Assembly (NCBI GenBank): GCA_015522385.1
Contig: WAMJ01000119.1
Coordinates: 1 to 64,000 of the forward strand
DNA: 64,000 nucleotides
Direction: 5' to 3'
Origin: Candidatus Heimdallarchaeota archaeon
GTDB taxonomy: Archaea; Asgardarchaeota; Heimdallarchaeia; Heimdallarchaeales; Kariarchaeaceae
Position 1 is the first letter of the stretch. Every line of letters begins with the position of its first letter. Made by a program: the position numbers and the translations under genes. A model generated the notes under the pieces. It did no database searches. It had not been told where the DNA came from and saw only the letters and a list, made by a program, of their open reading frames with translations. Shown piece by piece: positions 35,041 through 44,840 of this stretch.

Positions 35041-35407
35041 ATCGTTGAGGCCCTCTCCACCGGTGCTGCTTGTTGTTTATACTCAGGATAGTTTTGCACA
35101 GCGGGCAGGAGTAGATGATTGCAGATCTGATATGTGTATACCTTATCTTGTCCGCATGGAAGTTCCTCCTGCAATGAGGGCATGAGATATTCTTGTACTT
35201 CTGGTATCTGTTCCTGTCACGAGATACATGACGCTTCGACTCGACAACTTCCTCACCTTCTTCTTCCTCATCTATATCTTCTTCAACATAGTCATCTTCT
35301 ATCTCGACTATCTCAGAGATGATGTCCTCACCAGTTTCCTCCGAATAATCGTCCTCCAGTTCCAGCTCTTCAGAGCCAAATTCTTCAGAATCATAATCGT
35401 CTTTCAT
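35027..35407 (-). CDS. Acidic protein with C-terminal zinc ribbon
   Basis: A 126-residue protein. Residues 1-55 are almost all Asp/Glu with few hydrophobics and should be disordered. Residues 72-105 hold a zinc ribbon with C-P-H-C and C-P-L-C separated by about 25 residues, a spacing like transcription-factor and RNA-polymerase ribbons. The function is unknown; the acidic tail may mimic nucleic acid or bind basic proteins. Convergent overlap of 14 bases with the HEAT-like gene. Confidence 0.65.
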   Translation of the reverse strand: MKDDYDSEEFGSEELELEDDYSEETGEDIISEIVEIEDDYVEEDIDEEEEGEEVVESKRHVSRDRNRYQKYKNISCPHCRRNFHADKIRYTHIRSAIIYSCPLCKTILSINNKQHRWRGPQRSNDD

Positions 35408-35545
35408 ATATCCACCTCTATAACGGAGTGACTACTCGACGAGTTTTTTGTAAGAATTTAAAGCTACCATGTCAAATTGTTCATTCTTGGTCAATAAAAT
35501 CAGATATTTTACACGGGTTCCACTTACTCAACAAATGGTATCCGA

Positions 35546-35989
35546 GTGATTAAAAAGGTGAGAAATCAAGTAGTACTGTTGATCGATCTAGGTTCCATTG
35601 ATGTGTTTGTCGAAATCACCGAGAGTGCAAACAAGGAATTGAAAAGGCAGATAAATTTGACCAAAGAAGAGGATCTGGGAGTACGAATATACGTAATCCT
35701 AGATCGTTTCTCAGGTTTCGCCTTTGACCTCGAACTCTCGAAACCTGAGGAAAACGACTACCAAGCAGTTGTGGACGGAATTCCCATCCTTGTGAACAAA
35801 GCATTTGTAGATTATGTCAAAGGCATGAAGATTGACTATGACAAGGAGAAACACGAATTCTCCCTCAAAAATGAGAAACCACAGTACAACTGTGTACCAG
35901 GCTCAAAATATGAGTGCCCATCGTGTAACCTTTACGAAGATAGGATAGAGGATCCAGACTACAATCCTTCACTCTCAACAGAGTCCTGA
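35546..35989 (+). CDS. HesB/IscA-like protein lacking the usual cysteines
   Basis: A 147-residue protein whose central 90 residues follow the A-type iron-sulfur carrier fold: I-T-E-S-A-N-K-E-L, G-V-R-I-Y-V, S-G-F-A-F-D-L, D-G-I-P-I-L-V and K-G-M-K-I-D-Y. The family's first cysteine (in G-C-S-G) is replaced by phenylalanine in R-F-S-G-F, and the usual C-G-C end is absent. Instead a separate C-terminal cluster Y-N-C...Y-E-C-P-S-C gives three cysteines about 40 residues further on. It could be an iron-sulfur carrier with relocated ligands or a non-cluster relative. GTG at 35546 is the start; GTG at 35603 is an alternative that begins exactly at the fold. The 3' end overlaps the next gene by 31 bases. 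Confidence 0.6.
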   Translation: MIKKVRNQVVLLIDLGSIDVFVEITESANKELKRQINLTKEEDLGVRIYVILDRFSGFAFDLELSKPEENDYQAVVDGIPILVNKAFVDYVKGMKIDYDKEKHEFSLKNEKPQYNCVPGSKYECPSCNLYEDRIEDPDYNPSLSTES

Positions 35990-36735
35990 GAAAAGCCTTT
36001 GATTGTCTGAGAGTGCATATACAAGGTATAAAGAGTTAGAGCAGCTACTGCTATCCCTGGAACAAAACCACCAATAACGCCCAGTATGAGAAGGACAGCA
36101 TTGATACCACCGACGATAATCCTCCCTGTATTGTCGAATTTGCTGACCTTACGAGTCCCGTAGACTAGCAATACGCTCGATCCCATTATGAAAACAGCAA
36201 TGGACGGGGAGAAGAGAAGTAAGATAATACCAGTGATGAAACCGAGCACAGCGGAGATGTAGTTAATGATCACAATCCCAGAGTGTAATGAATTGGTTAT
36301 GCTTTTCGAAGGTTGCCCGATGTATGGATCACTATATGGTTGGTTTGGGGAAGGATACATTGCTGGATCACGGGGTCCATCGTGATATTGCCCAGAGTTA
36401 TACTGTTGGGGATCATTCCATGCACCTCGCTGCCCTCTAGTATCCCACCCTGAATTCTGATACCCTTCATTCTGTGAAGTGTTCATCCATGTGTTTGGTT
36501 CAGGATTAGTAGGACGAATGCCCTCATTGGCAGCAAATGACGGTTGTGGTGAATACACATCAGCAGCAGGGAGCTTATGAGGAGATTCAATAGACGGTGA
36601 TACCTGAGAACCATCGTCAGGTAACTGTCCCTTAGGTTCGGGAGAGATGTTTCTCTCGAACTTATATCCACACACATTGCAGAAGTTGGCATTATCCTCA
36701 TTTTTGGATCCACACATCTCACAGTAAATGCTCAT
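35959..36735 (-). CDS. Zinc-ribbon membrane protein with disordered linker
   Basis: A 258-residue protein. The first 25 residues hold a double C-x-x-C ribbon (Y-C-E-M-C-G then F-C-N-V-C-G). Residues about 30-150 are Pro/Asn/Gln/Tyr-rich and probably disordered. About three hydrophobic helices follow (near 158-182, 190-210 and 218-245). The ATG at 36735 has TTTATATTC centred 26 bases upstream; an upstream extension in the same frame is less likely. Its layout is the same as that of the partial gene at the window's right end, so the two may be paralogues. Confidence 0.68.
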   Translation of the reverse strand: MSIYCEMCGSKNEDNANFCNVCGYKFERNISPEPKGQLPDDGSQVSPSIESPHKLPAADVYSPQPSFAANEGIRPTNPEPNTWMNTSQNEGYQNSGWDTRGQRGAWNDPQQYNSGQYHDGPRDPAMYPSPNQPYSDPYIGQPSKSITNSLHSGIVIINYISAVLGFITGIILLLFSPSIAVFIMGSSVLLVYGTRKVSKFDNTGRIIVGGINAVLLILGVIGGFVPGIAVAALTLYTLYMHSQTIKGFSQDSVESEGL

Positions 36736-37177
36736 TACTGAATTTACACCACACGAATATAAAATCTCATTCTTTCCTACCCCTTTCATTGCAAAGTATC
36801 TTAGAATACAAGCAAACATCAGTTATTAGACCAATAGGTATTACTATCGTCTTCACTGATATCGTACTACCTCCTCCAGTTTCTTTATCCTTCTGAGCAC
36901 ATTCGTGGTCATGAACTATGCATTAGTGCAATACCTAATCAGGAGTGCTTGCCTACTCTTCGCTATCAGGTATCCTAAACGTATCCTCAATTCCCGATGA
37001 CAGTTAGGACGGAATAGGAGACATCCTGTTGGGATGAAGAGAGAACCACCTTATAAAGTGTTGCAGGAAAATGCGAGCTCAAACCATCAGACACCACGAA
37101 AACGTGACCTTGTCAAAGACCCTAGTTTCATGATCAAAATCCCAACTTTCTTATGTCATTCATCTGTGCTGAAGATG
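36736..37177. other. Intergenic region before ileS
   Basis: No gene is visible. The left end holds the promoter of the zinc-ribbon gene. CATCC-TGTTG-GGATG (37022-37036) forms a small hairpin. CTTATAAAG at 37053-37060 is a strong TATA box and would start an ileS message about 37083, leaving 50-95 bases of leader depending on the start codon. Confidence 0.4.
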
Positions 37178-40100
37178 ATGAAAAAGACTGATGTCTTCGA
37201 ACCAGTCAATCCCAGAGTTAATTATCCTGAGCTTGAGGAGAGGGTCCTCAAGATGTGGAAAGATCAGGACATCTACTGGAAGATCCAGAATAAGAGAGCA
37301 GAGGGAGAGCAGAGGTTTACTTGGTTGGAAGGACCACCGACAGCCAATGGACTGCCACATGCGGGTCATGCGCTGACCCGTACCCTCAAAGACATTATGC
37401 TTCGGTACCAGACAATGAAGGGCAAGTGGGTACGCCCGAGAATAGGAGGATGGGACACTCACGGACTCCCAGTTGAGATCGAGGTCGAGAAGCAACTGGG
37501 TTTTAAGGATAAGAACGACATCATAGAATACGGTATCGCCGAGTTCAACCAGCTGTGCAGAGAGAGTGTTCTGAAGTACGAGAAGGAATGGGTCGAGATG
37601 TCTGAAAGGATTGGTTTCTGGCTCGACCTTGAACACCCATATATCACCATGTCGGACAATTATATTGAGAGTGTGTGGTGGTCTCTGAAGACCCTGTACC
37701 AGAAGGGATTCCTCTACAAGGGACTGAGGGTTGCACCCCTCTGCACGAGATGTGGAACTACCCTATCAAGCCATGAACTCGCCCAAGGATACAAAGAGGT
37801 CACCGACCCCGCTATCATGGTGAAGTTCAATGCTGTGGACGAGGATTTCAAGTACCTTGCGTGGACAACCACCCCTTGGACTCTGATATCCAATGTGATG
37901 CTCTCGGTGAATCCAGATGTTGAATACGGGGTTGTTGAACATGAAGGTGACAAGCTACTGGTAGCGATCCCACTGATCGAGAAAATTTTCGGTGAGCAAA
38001 AGGAAGTTCTCCGCAAGATCAAGGGCAAGGACCTAGAGTACAAAAAATATGAACCGCTCTTCCCATTCTTCAAGGACATCGACGGAGAGAACGCATTCAT
38101 CGTTACAGTAGCGGACTATGTCACCACTGAAGACGGTACGGGCATCGTGCACTCAGCACCTGCGTTCGGTGCAGATGATGCTGCCACCGGTAGACGGTAC
38201 AATGCACCCATCGTCAACCCAGTTCGTCAGGATGGTAAGTTCTCCGAGAAGGTGCCGCCATTGAAAGATATGTGGGTCAAGGATGCAGACAAGAAAATCA
38301 TCAAGATGCTGAAGGAGGAAGGAAAGCTCTTCAGACGTGACAACTATATCCACAACTACCCACACTGCTGGAGGTGTGACACCCCGCTCCTGTACTACGG
38401 TACTGAATCTTGGTTTATCAGCATGGAGAAACTCCACGACAACCTCATGAGGAATAATCAGAAGATAAAGTGGCAACCGGAGTACCTGAAGGACGGAAGA
38501 TTCGGGAATTTCCTCGATAACGTTATCGACTGGAACCTATCAAGATCAAGGTTCTGGGGGACACCCCTTCCAGTCTGGATTTGTGATGATTGTGGAGACC
38601 AACAGATCCTTGGGAGTAAGGCAGATATCGTGGAAAAGATCGGCGAATTACCCGAGGACTTCGAGCTCCACAGACCATGGGTTGATGAGATCACGTGGAA
38701 GTGTGAGAAATGCAACAAGGGGAAGATGGTCAGGGAACCATATGTTATCGATGTATGGTACGACTCGGGATGTGCTCCCTTTGCCCAGTACCATTATCCG
38801 TTCGAGAATGTTAAGGATTTCGAGAACGACTTCCCATTCACATGGATTACAGAGGCTATTGACCAGACGAGAGGATGGTTCTACACCTTACTCGCAGTCT
38901 CGACGGCATTGTTCGACAAGCCATCGTACTACTCAGTTCTGTGCATGAATCACATTCTTGACGAAAATGGCAGGAAGATGTCTAAGAGCAAAGGGAATAC
39001 AATCAAGACGAGGGATCTCTTCACCAAGGTTGGAGCGGATGCAACGAGGTGGTATCTATCCTCATCGCAGGCATGGATGCAGACGAGGTTTGGAATAAAG
39101 ATTGTCGAAGAGGCGCAGAAGAAGATGATGAATACCCTTTGGAATGTCTACTCCTTCTTCGTCACCAACGCCAACGTAGACATGTACTATCCCGACAAGA
39201 GATCAAAGGTGTCTGATCGACCCGAGATCGACCGCTGGATCATCTCCAGATTGCAGAAGATCATCCAGAAAACTGATAAGGCAATCGACTCAATGAATTA
39301 CCACCATGCAGTTAGAGCCATCGATTACTTCATCATCGAGGAACTCTCCAACTGGCATGTTAGAAGATCTAGAAGAAGGTTTTATTCCAAGGATTTGACC
39401 GAGGACAAGAAACATGGGTACGATACCCTCTTTGAGGTTCTCACCACATTAGCTAAGGTGATGGCACCATTCGTCCCGTTCCTCACCGAGGAACTTTACC
39501 AGAATCTAGTGATCAAGCGGGGAGATTCTGAGATCCCTTCGGTTCATGCAGAGCTCTTCCCCTCTGCAGATCCAGACCTCATCGACGAGAGGTTGGAGAA
39601 AAAGATGGAGATTGCACTAAACATTGCAGCAGCAGGTAGGGCGGCTAGGGCAAAGGCCAACATCAAGATGAGGCAACCGCTCCCAGAGCTCATCGCTATC
39701 GTGGCAGAAGAAAATACGGGTGTCGAAGAGCTCACCGATGTGCTGGCCCAAGAGATCAACGTGAAGTCCCTAAAGATACTCCCAGCGGAGAAGACTCTGG
39801 CTGAGTACAAGGTACTCCCAAACCTGAAGGTACTTGCACCAAAGGTAAAGGGTGAGATCAGGGTCATTAAGGATTACCTGCAAAATCTCTCCAAAAAGGA
39901 TGCGAGGAATATTGTCACACGAATGAACAAGGCGAAAAGTGCACAGATCGAAATCAACGGAAAGATCTGGGAGTTCACTGACGAGGAGATTCTCGTAAGC
40001 CTTGAATCGCCCGACGGTTACCAGATGGGGCAATCAGGTAGAATCGACGTCTTCCTCAACACAGAGATCACACCCGAACTCCGTGAGGAGGGTTTGGCCA

Positions 40101-40339
40101 GAGAACTTATTCGCAGGATACAGGAGATGAGGAGACAGGCTGAATTGGACTATGTCGATCGAATTCGTGTTAAGGTTGTTACTGAGGAGAAGAGGTTCAA
40201 GGACGTTCTGAAGAAATTCGGAGAATATGTCGCCACCGAGGTTCAAGCTGATACTCTAAAGGGCCGATTCACAGATGGTTTCTCCCAGAAGTGGGAAATC
40301 GAGGGATCAGAGATTGAAATCTTCCTGAAGAAAGCTTGA
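37178..40339 (+). CDS. ileS: Isoleucyl-tRNA synthetase
   Basis: A class I synthetase of about 1,053 residues, normal for archaeal IleRS. It has HIGH as L-P-H-A-G-H, G-W-D-T-H-G-L-P-V-E, an editing domain beginning A-W-T-T-T-P-W-T, zinc-type cysteines in C-T-R-C-G and C-D-D-C-G, I-T-E-A-I-D-Q-T-R-G-W-F, KMSKS as K-M-S-K-S-K-G-N, and a full anticodon-binding and C-terminal region. The ATG at 37178 gives the most typical N-terminus; in-frame ATGs at 37175, 37130 and 37034 are possible. It is monocistronic, followed by 77 bases before the next gene. Confidence 0.96.
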   Translation: MKKTDVFEPVNPRVNYPELEERVLKMWKDQDIYWKIQNKRAEGEQRFTWLEGPPTANGLPHAGHALTRTLKDIMLRYQTMKGKWVRPRIGGWDTHGLPVEIEVEKQLGFKDKNDIIEYGIAEFNQLCRESVLKYEKEWVEMSERIGFWLDLEHPYITMSDNYIESVWWSLKTLYQKGFLYKGLRVAPLCTRCGTTLSSHELAQGYKEVTDPAIMVKFNAVDEDFKYLAWTTTPWTLISNVMLSVNPDVEYGVVEHEGDKLLVAIPLIEKIFGEQKEVLRKIKGKDLEYKKYEPLFPFFKDIDGENAFIVTVADYVTTEDGTGIVHSAPAFGADDAATGRRYNAPIVNPVRQDGKFSEKVPPLKDMWVKDADKKIIKMLKEEGKLFRRDNYIHNYPHCWRCDTPLLYYGTESWFISMEKLHDNLMRNNQKIKWQPEYLKDGRFGNFLDNVIDWNLSRSRFWGTPLPVWICDDCGDQQILGSKADIVEKIGELPEDFELHRPWVDEITWKCEKCNKGKMVREPYVIDVWYDSGCAPFAQYHYPFENVKDFENDFPFTWITEAIDQTRGWFYTLLAVSTALFDKPSYYSVLCMNHILDENGRKMSKSKGNTIKTRDLFTKVGADATRWYLSSSQAWMQTRFGIKIVEEAQKKMMNTLWNVYSFFVTNANVDMYYPDKRSKVSDRPEIDRWIISRLQKIIQKTDKAIDSMNYHHAVRAIDYFIIEELSNWHVRRSRRRFYSKDLTEDKKHGYDTLFEVLTTLAKVMAPFVPFLTEELYQNLVIKRGDSEIPSVHAELFPSADPDLIDERLEKKMEIALNIAAAGRAARAKANIKMRQPLPELIAIVAEENTGVEELTDVLAQEINVKSLKILPAEKTLAEYKVLPNLKVLAPKVKGEIRVIKDYLQNLSKKDARNIVTRMNKAKSAQIEINGKIWEFTDEEILVSLESPDGYQMGQSGRIDVFLNTEITPELREEGLARELIRRIQEMRRQAELDYVDRIRVKVVTEEKRFKDVLKKFGEYVATEVQADTLKGRFTDGFSQKWEIEGSEIEIFLKKA

Positions 40340-40416
40340 GAAAATTCATCAATTAACTCAACAATCTATAATCTACTATTGCAATAAAATAAAAGCTGGA
40401 TCAATCAGTTTAGACT

Positions 40417-41094
40417 ATGGAAGAGAGAGATGAGAAGTATGCCTATGTACAGTCGTTCCTCATCGTAGACGAGCGTATTCTGAATTCCATACATATCGTC
40501 GGTATCAACTGGACCAACGTGATCATCTCCTCATCACTTCTCATAAGCTTCTTACTTATCCTCCCAATAGCGAACGAGTTCCGTGGTTTGTGGTCTGTCT
40601 TCACTTTAGGAATCGCGATATTTACCCTGTTCTATGCTATTCAGTCGAGGTCAGAGGTAATCTACTTCGTGACAAAATTCAGGATAATAGAGCTGGAGAT
40701 TAACCCATTAATGGAGCGGATATCAAGGAGTCCACTAAGGGGATCATTCCGGGATATCCATTACAGCCAGATTGAGTCTATCTACCATGGAGTACCAAGA
40801 TATAATCCCAATCGCCTCTGGTTGGGGCTGTTCATGATCGCTACCGCATGGGCAATATACACTGGACAGGATACGATACTTAGTGGAGATTCCCCACTCC
40901 TCCCTCTAGTGATACTGTTGACCATTCTGGGGATGGTGAACATTTTCATCAGTCTCCCAATCAGGAGCAAGAGGCTGGAAGTACAAAGCCAATCCGGAAC
41001 CTCTTTCTCCATCCCCTCTGGCTTTATTGATACCAAGTTCATCGACGACCTCATCGATGCAAGCAGGACATTCCAGACCTATGGGGCGATATAA
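40417..41094 (+). CDS. Membrane protein with bacterial-PH-like region
   Basis: A 225-residue protein with two N-terminal hydrophobic helices (about 30-50 and 55-72), a beta-rich segment (75-125) whose F-R-I-I-E-L-E pattern resembles bPH domains, two more helices (130-147, 158-178) and a short soluble tail. The function is unknown. It ends one base before the GTG of the next membrane gene, so the two are translationally coupled. Confidence 0.55.
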   Translation: MEERDEKYAYVQSFLIVDERILNSIHIVGINWTNVIISSSLLISFLLILPIANEFRGLWSVFTLGIAIFTLFYAIQSRSEVIYFVTKFRIIELEINPLMERISRSPLRGSFRDIHYSQIESIYHGVPRYNPNRLWLGLFMIATAWAIYTGQDTILSGDSPLLPLVILLTILGMVNIFISLPIRSKRLEVQSQSGTSFSIPSGFIDTKFIDDLIDASRTFQTYGAI

Positions 41095-43095
41095 GTGGCG
41101 ACTAACCCTTTTAGGATTGTACAAAATTTTCCTTCAAAGTCGTTCATGTACGATCCCAGTAGTGAGAAATTCAGGGATTCGCTAGTCGTCAAGAAGCTAA
41201 ATACCGAGTACCTCCAAGCACTATTAGCCCTGACCTTCATTCACATAATTACAGGGAATTTCATCTCTTTATTCACGGATATCCTAGTCTATCTATCGGT
41301 CTATAACTTCTTCATAGTTAGATACGAGATCATCTGCACTGACACAAGGCTCTTGTTTAACAATAACCTACGCCCGAGATTGAAGATATTAGCAATCGTT
41401 TTCCTCGTGATTTCTCTCACTGTGAACCTCCTGTATCCCATATACGAGAGACCATACGAATATTCCAGTATTTTCTACCTCTTCTTTGTTTCGGAGAGAG
41501 TAGCGGGCATTCTTAATTCGCTATATCTACTTTTCCTCTCCCAAATTGGAGTTCAGATCTATGCGATAAGTACTGTTGGATCAACCTTAATATCCGTATG
41601 GACAATATCAGCCATCGCGAATGAGAGGCAGTGGAACCTAAGTGTGAACATGGAGAAGATTTCAGATGGTGTATTTAGCAACCGGAAGAAGTTCTCGTCA
41701 AGCCGGGGACTCCTCGTTGGTTCGTCTATCTTTACTGGGTTTATCCTGCTAACCGCACTCTCTAGGCTACTCCCTCCAGCAATCAGAGCAATTCTATTTA
41801 CCACCATGGTGATTATCGGTTTCAGCTTCAGGGACGACCGAAGCCTAGAGGTAAACCTGTTTGGGAGAAAAGGGAGACAGATCATAAACTCGTTCTCTGT
41901 CCCGAAAACAGAGCTAAGCCGTTTCCAGAAAGTAATAGTTGAGGTGTTCAAGACAAAGGGTATATCGGTAAGTCGACGGGATCTTCCTTACGCTCTAATT
42001 CCGAGAGAGCTTACCAGTATCCATCAGGTGGGTCGAGGATCTGTCTTTAAGAAAGGAGCGAAGCTCGGCTTATACATAGGGGGTATCTTCTATGCCACAA
42101 TACTCACAAGACTCTTCCTCCTCCTGTTTGAGACTAAAAGGGAACTGGTCAGAGAGATCACCGTCGTCCTCTTCGTTACGGTCTTCTGGTATGGTCTTCT
42201 CTGGATAGGGATAAACAACTCCATTGAGCTCTCCAATTCTCGGTTCAGGCGAGAGCAGTTCTTCATTGGAGACGAATTCGTGGCATATTTCAAGAAGGAA
42301 ACTGTGTGGATGATGAAGAATTCCATGATCACCGGTGTTAGGTTAAAGCGAGGAGCACTTGGAAGATTTAACAACCTGTTTAGGTATAACAAATTGGAAG
42401 GACTCAAACTTAGGTGGATGACCATCATCACCATCTTCTTCGCCCTTTTCAGTATGATTGTGATCGTGCAGTGGGTTCGTTTCGGCGCACTTAACTTACA
42501 AGGTCTTGTCCTTCTACTCGGGTACTATATCGTCAGATCACTTGTTCAAGCAGATCGATTTATTGGAACCGAAGGAGGACTTACCATATTGATCGGTGCC
42601 ATTGTATGGATTCTGATCGTAATGATCGTCCCTCGGATCATGATTGTCAGCCGTAGAAAATTTGTCATCGACTTAAATACGGTCACTGCCTTCGAGTTCA
42701 TTGTTAGCGACACTGCCGATATTCTGGAAATCTACTATGAAATAGAGGAGAACATCTTGGATAAGTCCATTGAGTCACCATTTAGATATAGATCAAGACC
42801 AGGAACATTCATCTGCGATATCGAAGTGATGGTACAAGGTGAAACAGGTGAACCTATGGAACTCATAATTGGTTCGTCTAGCATTAAGAAGACATTGGGG
42901 TCAGGGATAACGAAGTTTCAGATCAAGCAGTCTGGTACTAAAGGTGTGGCAGAGATTCCATTCGAGATCAGATTGGGAAAAAGAAGAGAAGTTGGTGAAT
43001 TAGTTGTCGACAGGAACACGGCTAGATCAGTTCAAGTACAGATTGGGGGGATTGGAATCTCCGTGTCGGCAGAGATTATAACATACAGAAATTAA
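41095..43095 (+). CDS. Large polytopic membrane protein, unknown function
   Basis: A 666-residue protein with about ten or more hydrophobic helices in the first 510 residues, interrupted by soluble beta-rich loops (for example near 245-285 and 370-420, the latter with E-F-V-A-Y-F-K-K-E like a bPH strand pair). A C-terminal beta-rich domain (about 525-666) carries repeated I-x-V-x-V patterns. No transporter signature. The start is GTG directly after the previous stop. Its stop shares the 4-base TTAA with the convergent zinc-ribbon gene. The pair may build a membrane complex. Confidence 0.6.
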   Translation: MATNPFRIVQNFPSKSFMYDPSSEKFRDSLVVKKLNTEYLQALLALTFIHIITGNFISLFTDILVYLSVYNFFIVRYEIICTDTRLLFNNNLRPRLKILAIVFLVISLTVNLLYPIYERPYEYSSIFYLFFVSERVAGILNSLYLLFLSQIGVQIYAISTVGSTLISVWTISAIANERQWNLSVNMEKISDGVFSNRKKFSSSRGLLVGSSIFTGFILLTALSRLLPPAIRAILFTTMVIIGFSFRDDRSLEVNLFGRKGRQIINSFSVPKTELSRFQKVIVEVFKTKGISVSRRDLPYALIPRELTSIHQVGRGSVFKKGAKLGLYIGGIFYATILTRLFLLLFETKRELVREITVVLFVTVFWYGLLWIGINNSIELSNSRFRREQFFIGDEFVAYFKKETVWMMKNSMITGVRLKRGALGRFNNLFRYNKLEGLKLRWMTIITIFFALFSMIVIVQWVRFGALNLQGLVLLLGYYIVRSLVQADRFIGTEGGLTILIGAIVWILIVMIVPRIMIVSRRKFVIDLNTVTAFEFIVSDTADILEIYYEIEENILDKSIESPFRYRSRPGTFICDIEVMVQGETGEPMELIIGSSSIKKTLGSGITKFQIKQSGTKGVAEIPFEIRLGKRREVGELVVDRNTARSVQVQIGGIGISVSAEIITYRN

Positions 43096-43289
43096 CGGTT
43101 CTTCTTTCTCCACCAACTGACCTTGAGCTCAGTGGAGTCGCAGGCGGGACAGGTCGCTTGGGCCACGTATATACCCTCTATCTCCTCCTTGACGAGCTTG
43201 GCATCATTGAACTTCTCGCCACACTCGAGGCATTTGTAGTGATCCGGTCTCTTAACCTTGTCAACCCGTTCCGGAATGTACGATGACAT
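43092..43289 (-). CDS. Small zinc-ribbon protein
   Basis: A 65-residue protein made almost entirely of one zinc ribbon: Y-K-C-L-E-C-G at 19-25 and T-C-P-A-C-D near 46-51, with basic residues at the end (W-W-R-K-K-N-R). Similar tiny ribbons are common in archaea and bind nucleic acid or ribosomes. Convergent with the membrane protein gene by the shared TTAA. Confidence 0.65.
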   Translation of the reverse strand: MSSYIPERVDKVKRPDHYKCLECGEKFNDAKLVKEEIEGIYVAQATCPACDSTELKVSWWRKKNR

Positions 43290-43463
43290 AAATTACCTTT
43301 AGTCATCGCAGGAAATAAACTTTCCCAATCAGAGACTGTCCACTTGAGTATGAAAAAAAGAATTTGGACTTGGTAAGCAACCGCATTTCCCTTATACTTT
43401 CTGTGGATTCGCTACCGATATAACTAAAAATACACTTTCACTTGAGGTCACAGGAGAAATAAA

Positions 43464-43976
43464 ATGAGCTCGACCAATCGAAGTACCCACGCGCAGCAGA
43501 GGTTTGCGTTAGGGATTTCCTTACTCTTAACCCTGCTTTTTGCATCTCTTTCCATCCTTATCGCGATTATTGATCCAAACGGAGAGAACTTCTACACTGC
43601 AGTATTCGGATTTCTGTACGAGGACACTACACTATCTAAGTCAATATTGGTCGGTGTGGAGTGGCTTCTCTTCATGTTGTTCTTCGTATACCTCACTATA
43701 ACCTTGGCTACCCGTAAGGAGATGAACGGAGGAATTCCAGACTGGCTAGAAGTGGTTGTCCCTGCGATCTTCACCGTTGCCTTTGGTTCATTCGTCGCTA
43801 ACCTGAACAATCTTGGGCAACAGTCAGGATTTACAGAGGGTGTTGTCGGAGAGACCGTACAAGGTCTGACAAACTTTGATGGGACTATGAAGACGTGGAT
43901 CTTCTTCCTCGACCTCGCAGGAGTCATCCTCATCTCGATCTATTTCTACTACAACGCTAAATTCGCAGACGAATAG
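43464..43976 (+). CDS. Four-helix membrane protein
   Basis: A 170-residue protein with four hydrophobic helices (near 12-34, 58-80, 94-112 and 146-164) separated by short polar loops. No recognised family. The ATG at 43464 is preceded by AGGAGA with an eight-base gap and by AT-rich sequence further up. It stands alone before the SBDS operon. Confidence 0.6.
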   Translation: MSSTNRSTHAQQRFALGISLLLTLLFASLSILIAIIDPNGENFYTAVFGFLYEDTTLSKSILVGVEWLLFMLFFVYLTITLATRKEMNGGIPDWLEVVVPAIFTVAFGSFVANLNNLGQQSGFTEGVVGETVQGLTNFDGTMKTWIFFLDLAGVILISIYFYYNAKFADE

Positions 43977-44095
43977 AAAATATGATTTAAGTTTCCGATT
44001 ATCTGTAATACGAAGTCAACCTTAAGAACTTGAAAAATCATTATTCAATTAGAACAAATCTAGAGATCGCGTGAACGTGATTAGGAGTAATAAGT

Positions 44096-44839
44096 ATGAG
44101 TTTTGATAAAAGAAGTGGCGAAAGGGGTTCCCGAATAGACCTAGGAGATCTATCGCTAATCCGCTACAAGTCAAAAGGTAACAGATTTGAGATCGTAGTT
44201 GATCCAGAGAAAGCTTGGCTATACAGGCAGGGTGAGGACATACCCTTGGACGATATCGTCGAGGGCTTCACAGTATTTGAAAATTTCAGCAAGGGATTGA
44301 AGGCGTCTGAGCACGCATTGGAGGATTCCTTTGGAACAGAAGACGAGAAGGAAATCGTCAAGACAATCATTGACAAAGGAGACCTGCAGATTACGCAGGA
44401 GATGAGAAAGAGATTCCTCCAAGAGAAAATTGACGAAATCGTGGATTTCCTCGTCAAGCACACCGTCAACCCTAAGAAGAGGGAACCACACACCCCCGCA
44501 AGAATTGAGAAGGCAATGGATGAGGCAAAGGTCAGAGTAGACAGGAATGAACCTGCCAAAGAGCAGGCCCTAAGGATACTGAAGGAGATCTCGACAATCA
44601 TCCCCATCAAGATGGAGATCGTCACCATCGAGTTCAACATACCTCCGAACTACACTGGAAAGGTATACGGCTCTCTACACGGAGTTGGTGAGATCCTAAA
44701 AGAGGAGTGGAATAACGATGGCTCACTTTCTGTGGCCATTCAGGTCCCAGCTGGACTTCAAGCCAAGTTGATGGAAGAGATTGCTGACAAGACGAAGGGT
44801 AAGGCCCAGATTAAAATAACAAATAGAAGTGGTGCATAG
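44096..44839 (+). CDS. Ribosome maturation protein SBDS homologue
   Basis: A 247-residue SBDS/Sdo1 protein. It has an N-terminal FYSH fold (R-Y-K-S-K-G-N-R-F-E-I-V-V-D-P), a central helical domain with I-V-D-F-L-V-K-H-T-V-N-P-K and H-T-P-A-R-I-E-K-A-M, and a C-terminal ferredoxin-like domain starting I-P-I-K-M. In archaea and eukaryotes it helps release the anti-association factor aIF6 from the large subunit. Start ATG follows TTAGGAG at a suitable distance. First gene of a run with rrp4, rrp41 and rrp42, the standard archaeal exosome neighbourhood; the rrp4 ATG begins 1 base after the SBDS stop. Confidence 0.95.
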   Translation: MSFDKRSGERGSRIDLGDLSLIRYKSKGNRFEIVVDPEKAWLYRQGEDIPLDDIVEGFTVFENFSKGLKASEHALEDSFGTEDEKEIVKTIIDKGDLQITQEMRKRFLQEKIDEIVDFLVKHTVNPKKREPHTPARIEKAMDEAKVRVDRNEPAKEQALRILKEISTIIPIKMEIVTIEFNIPPNYTGKVYGSLHGVGEILKEEWNNDGSLSVAIQVPAGLQAKLMEEIADKTKGKAQIKITNRSGA

Positions 44840-44840
44840 A

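Noticed and set aside
36835..36936. Inverted repeat TAGGTATT / AATACCTA before ileS
   Set aside because: Eight AT-rich bases almost 90 apart are expected by chance and nothing else supports a structure.
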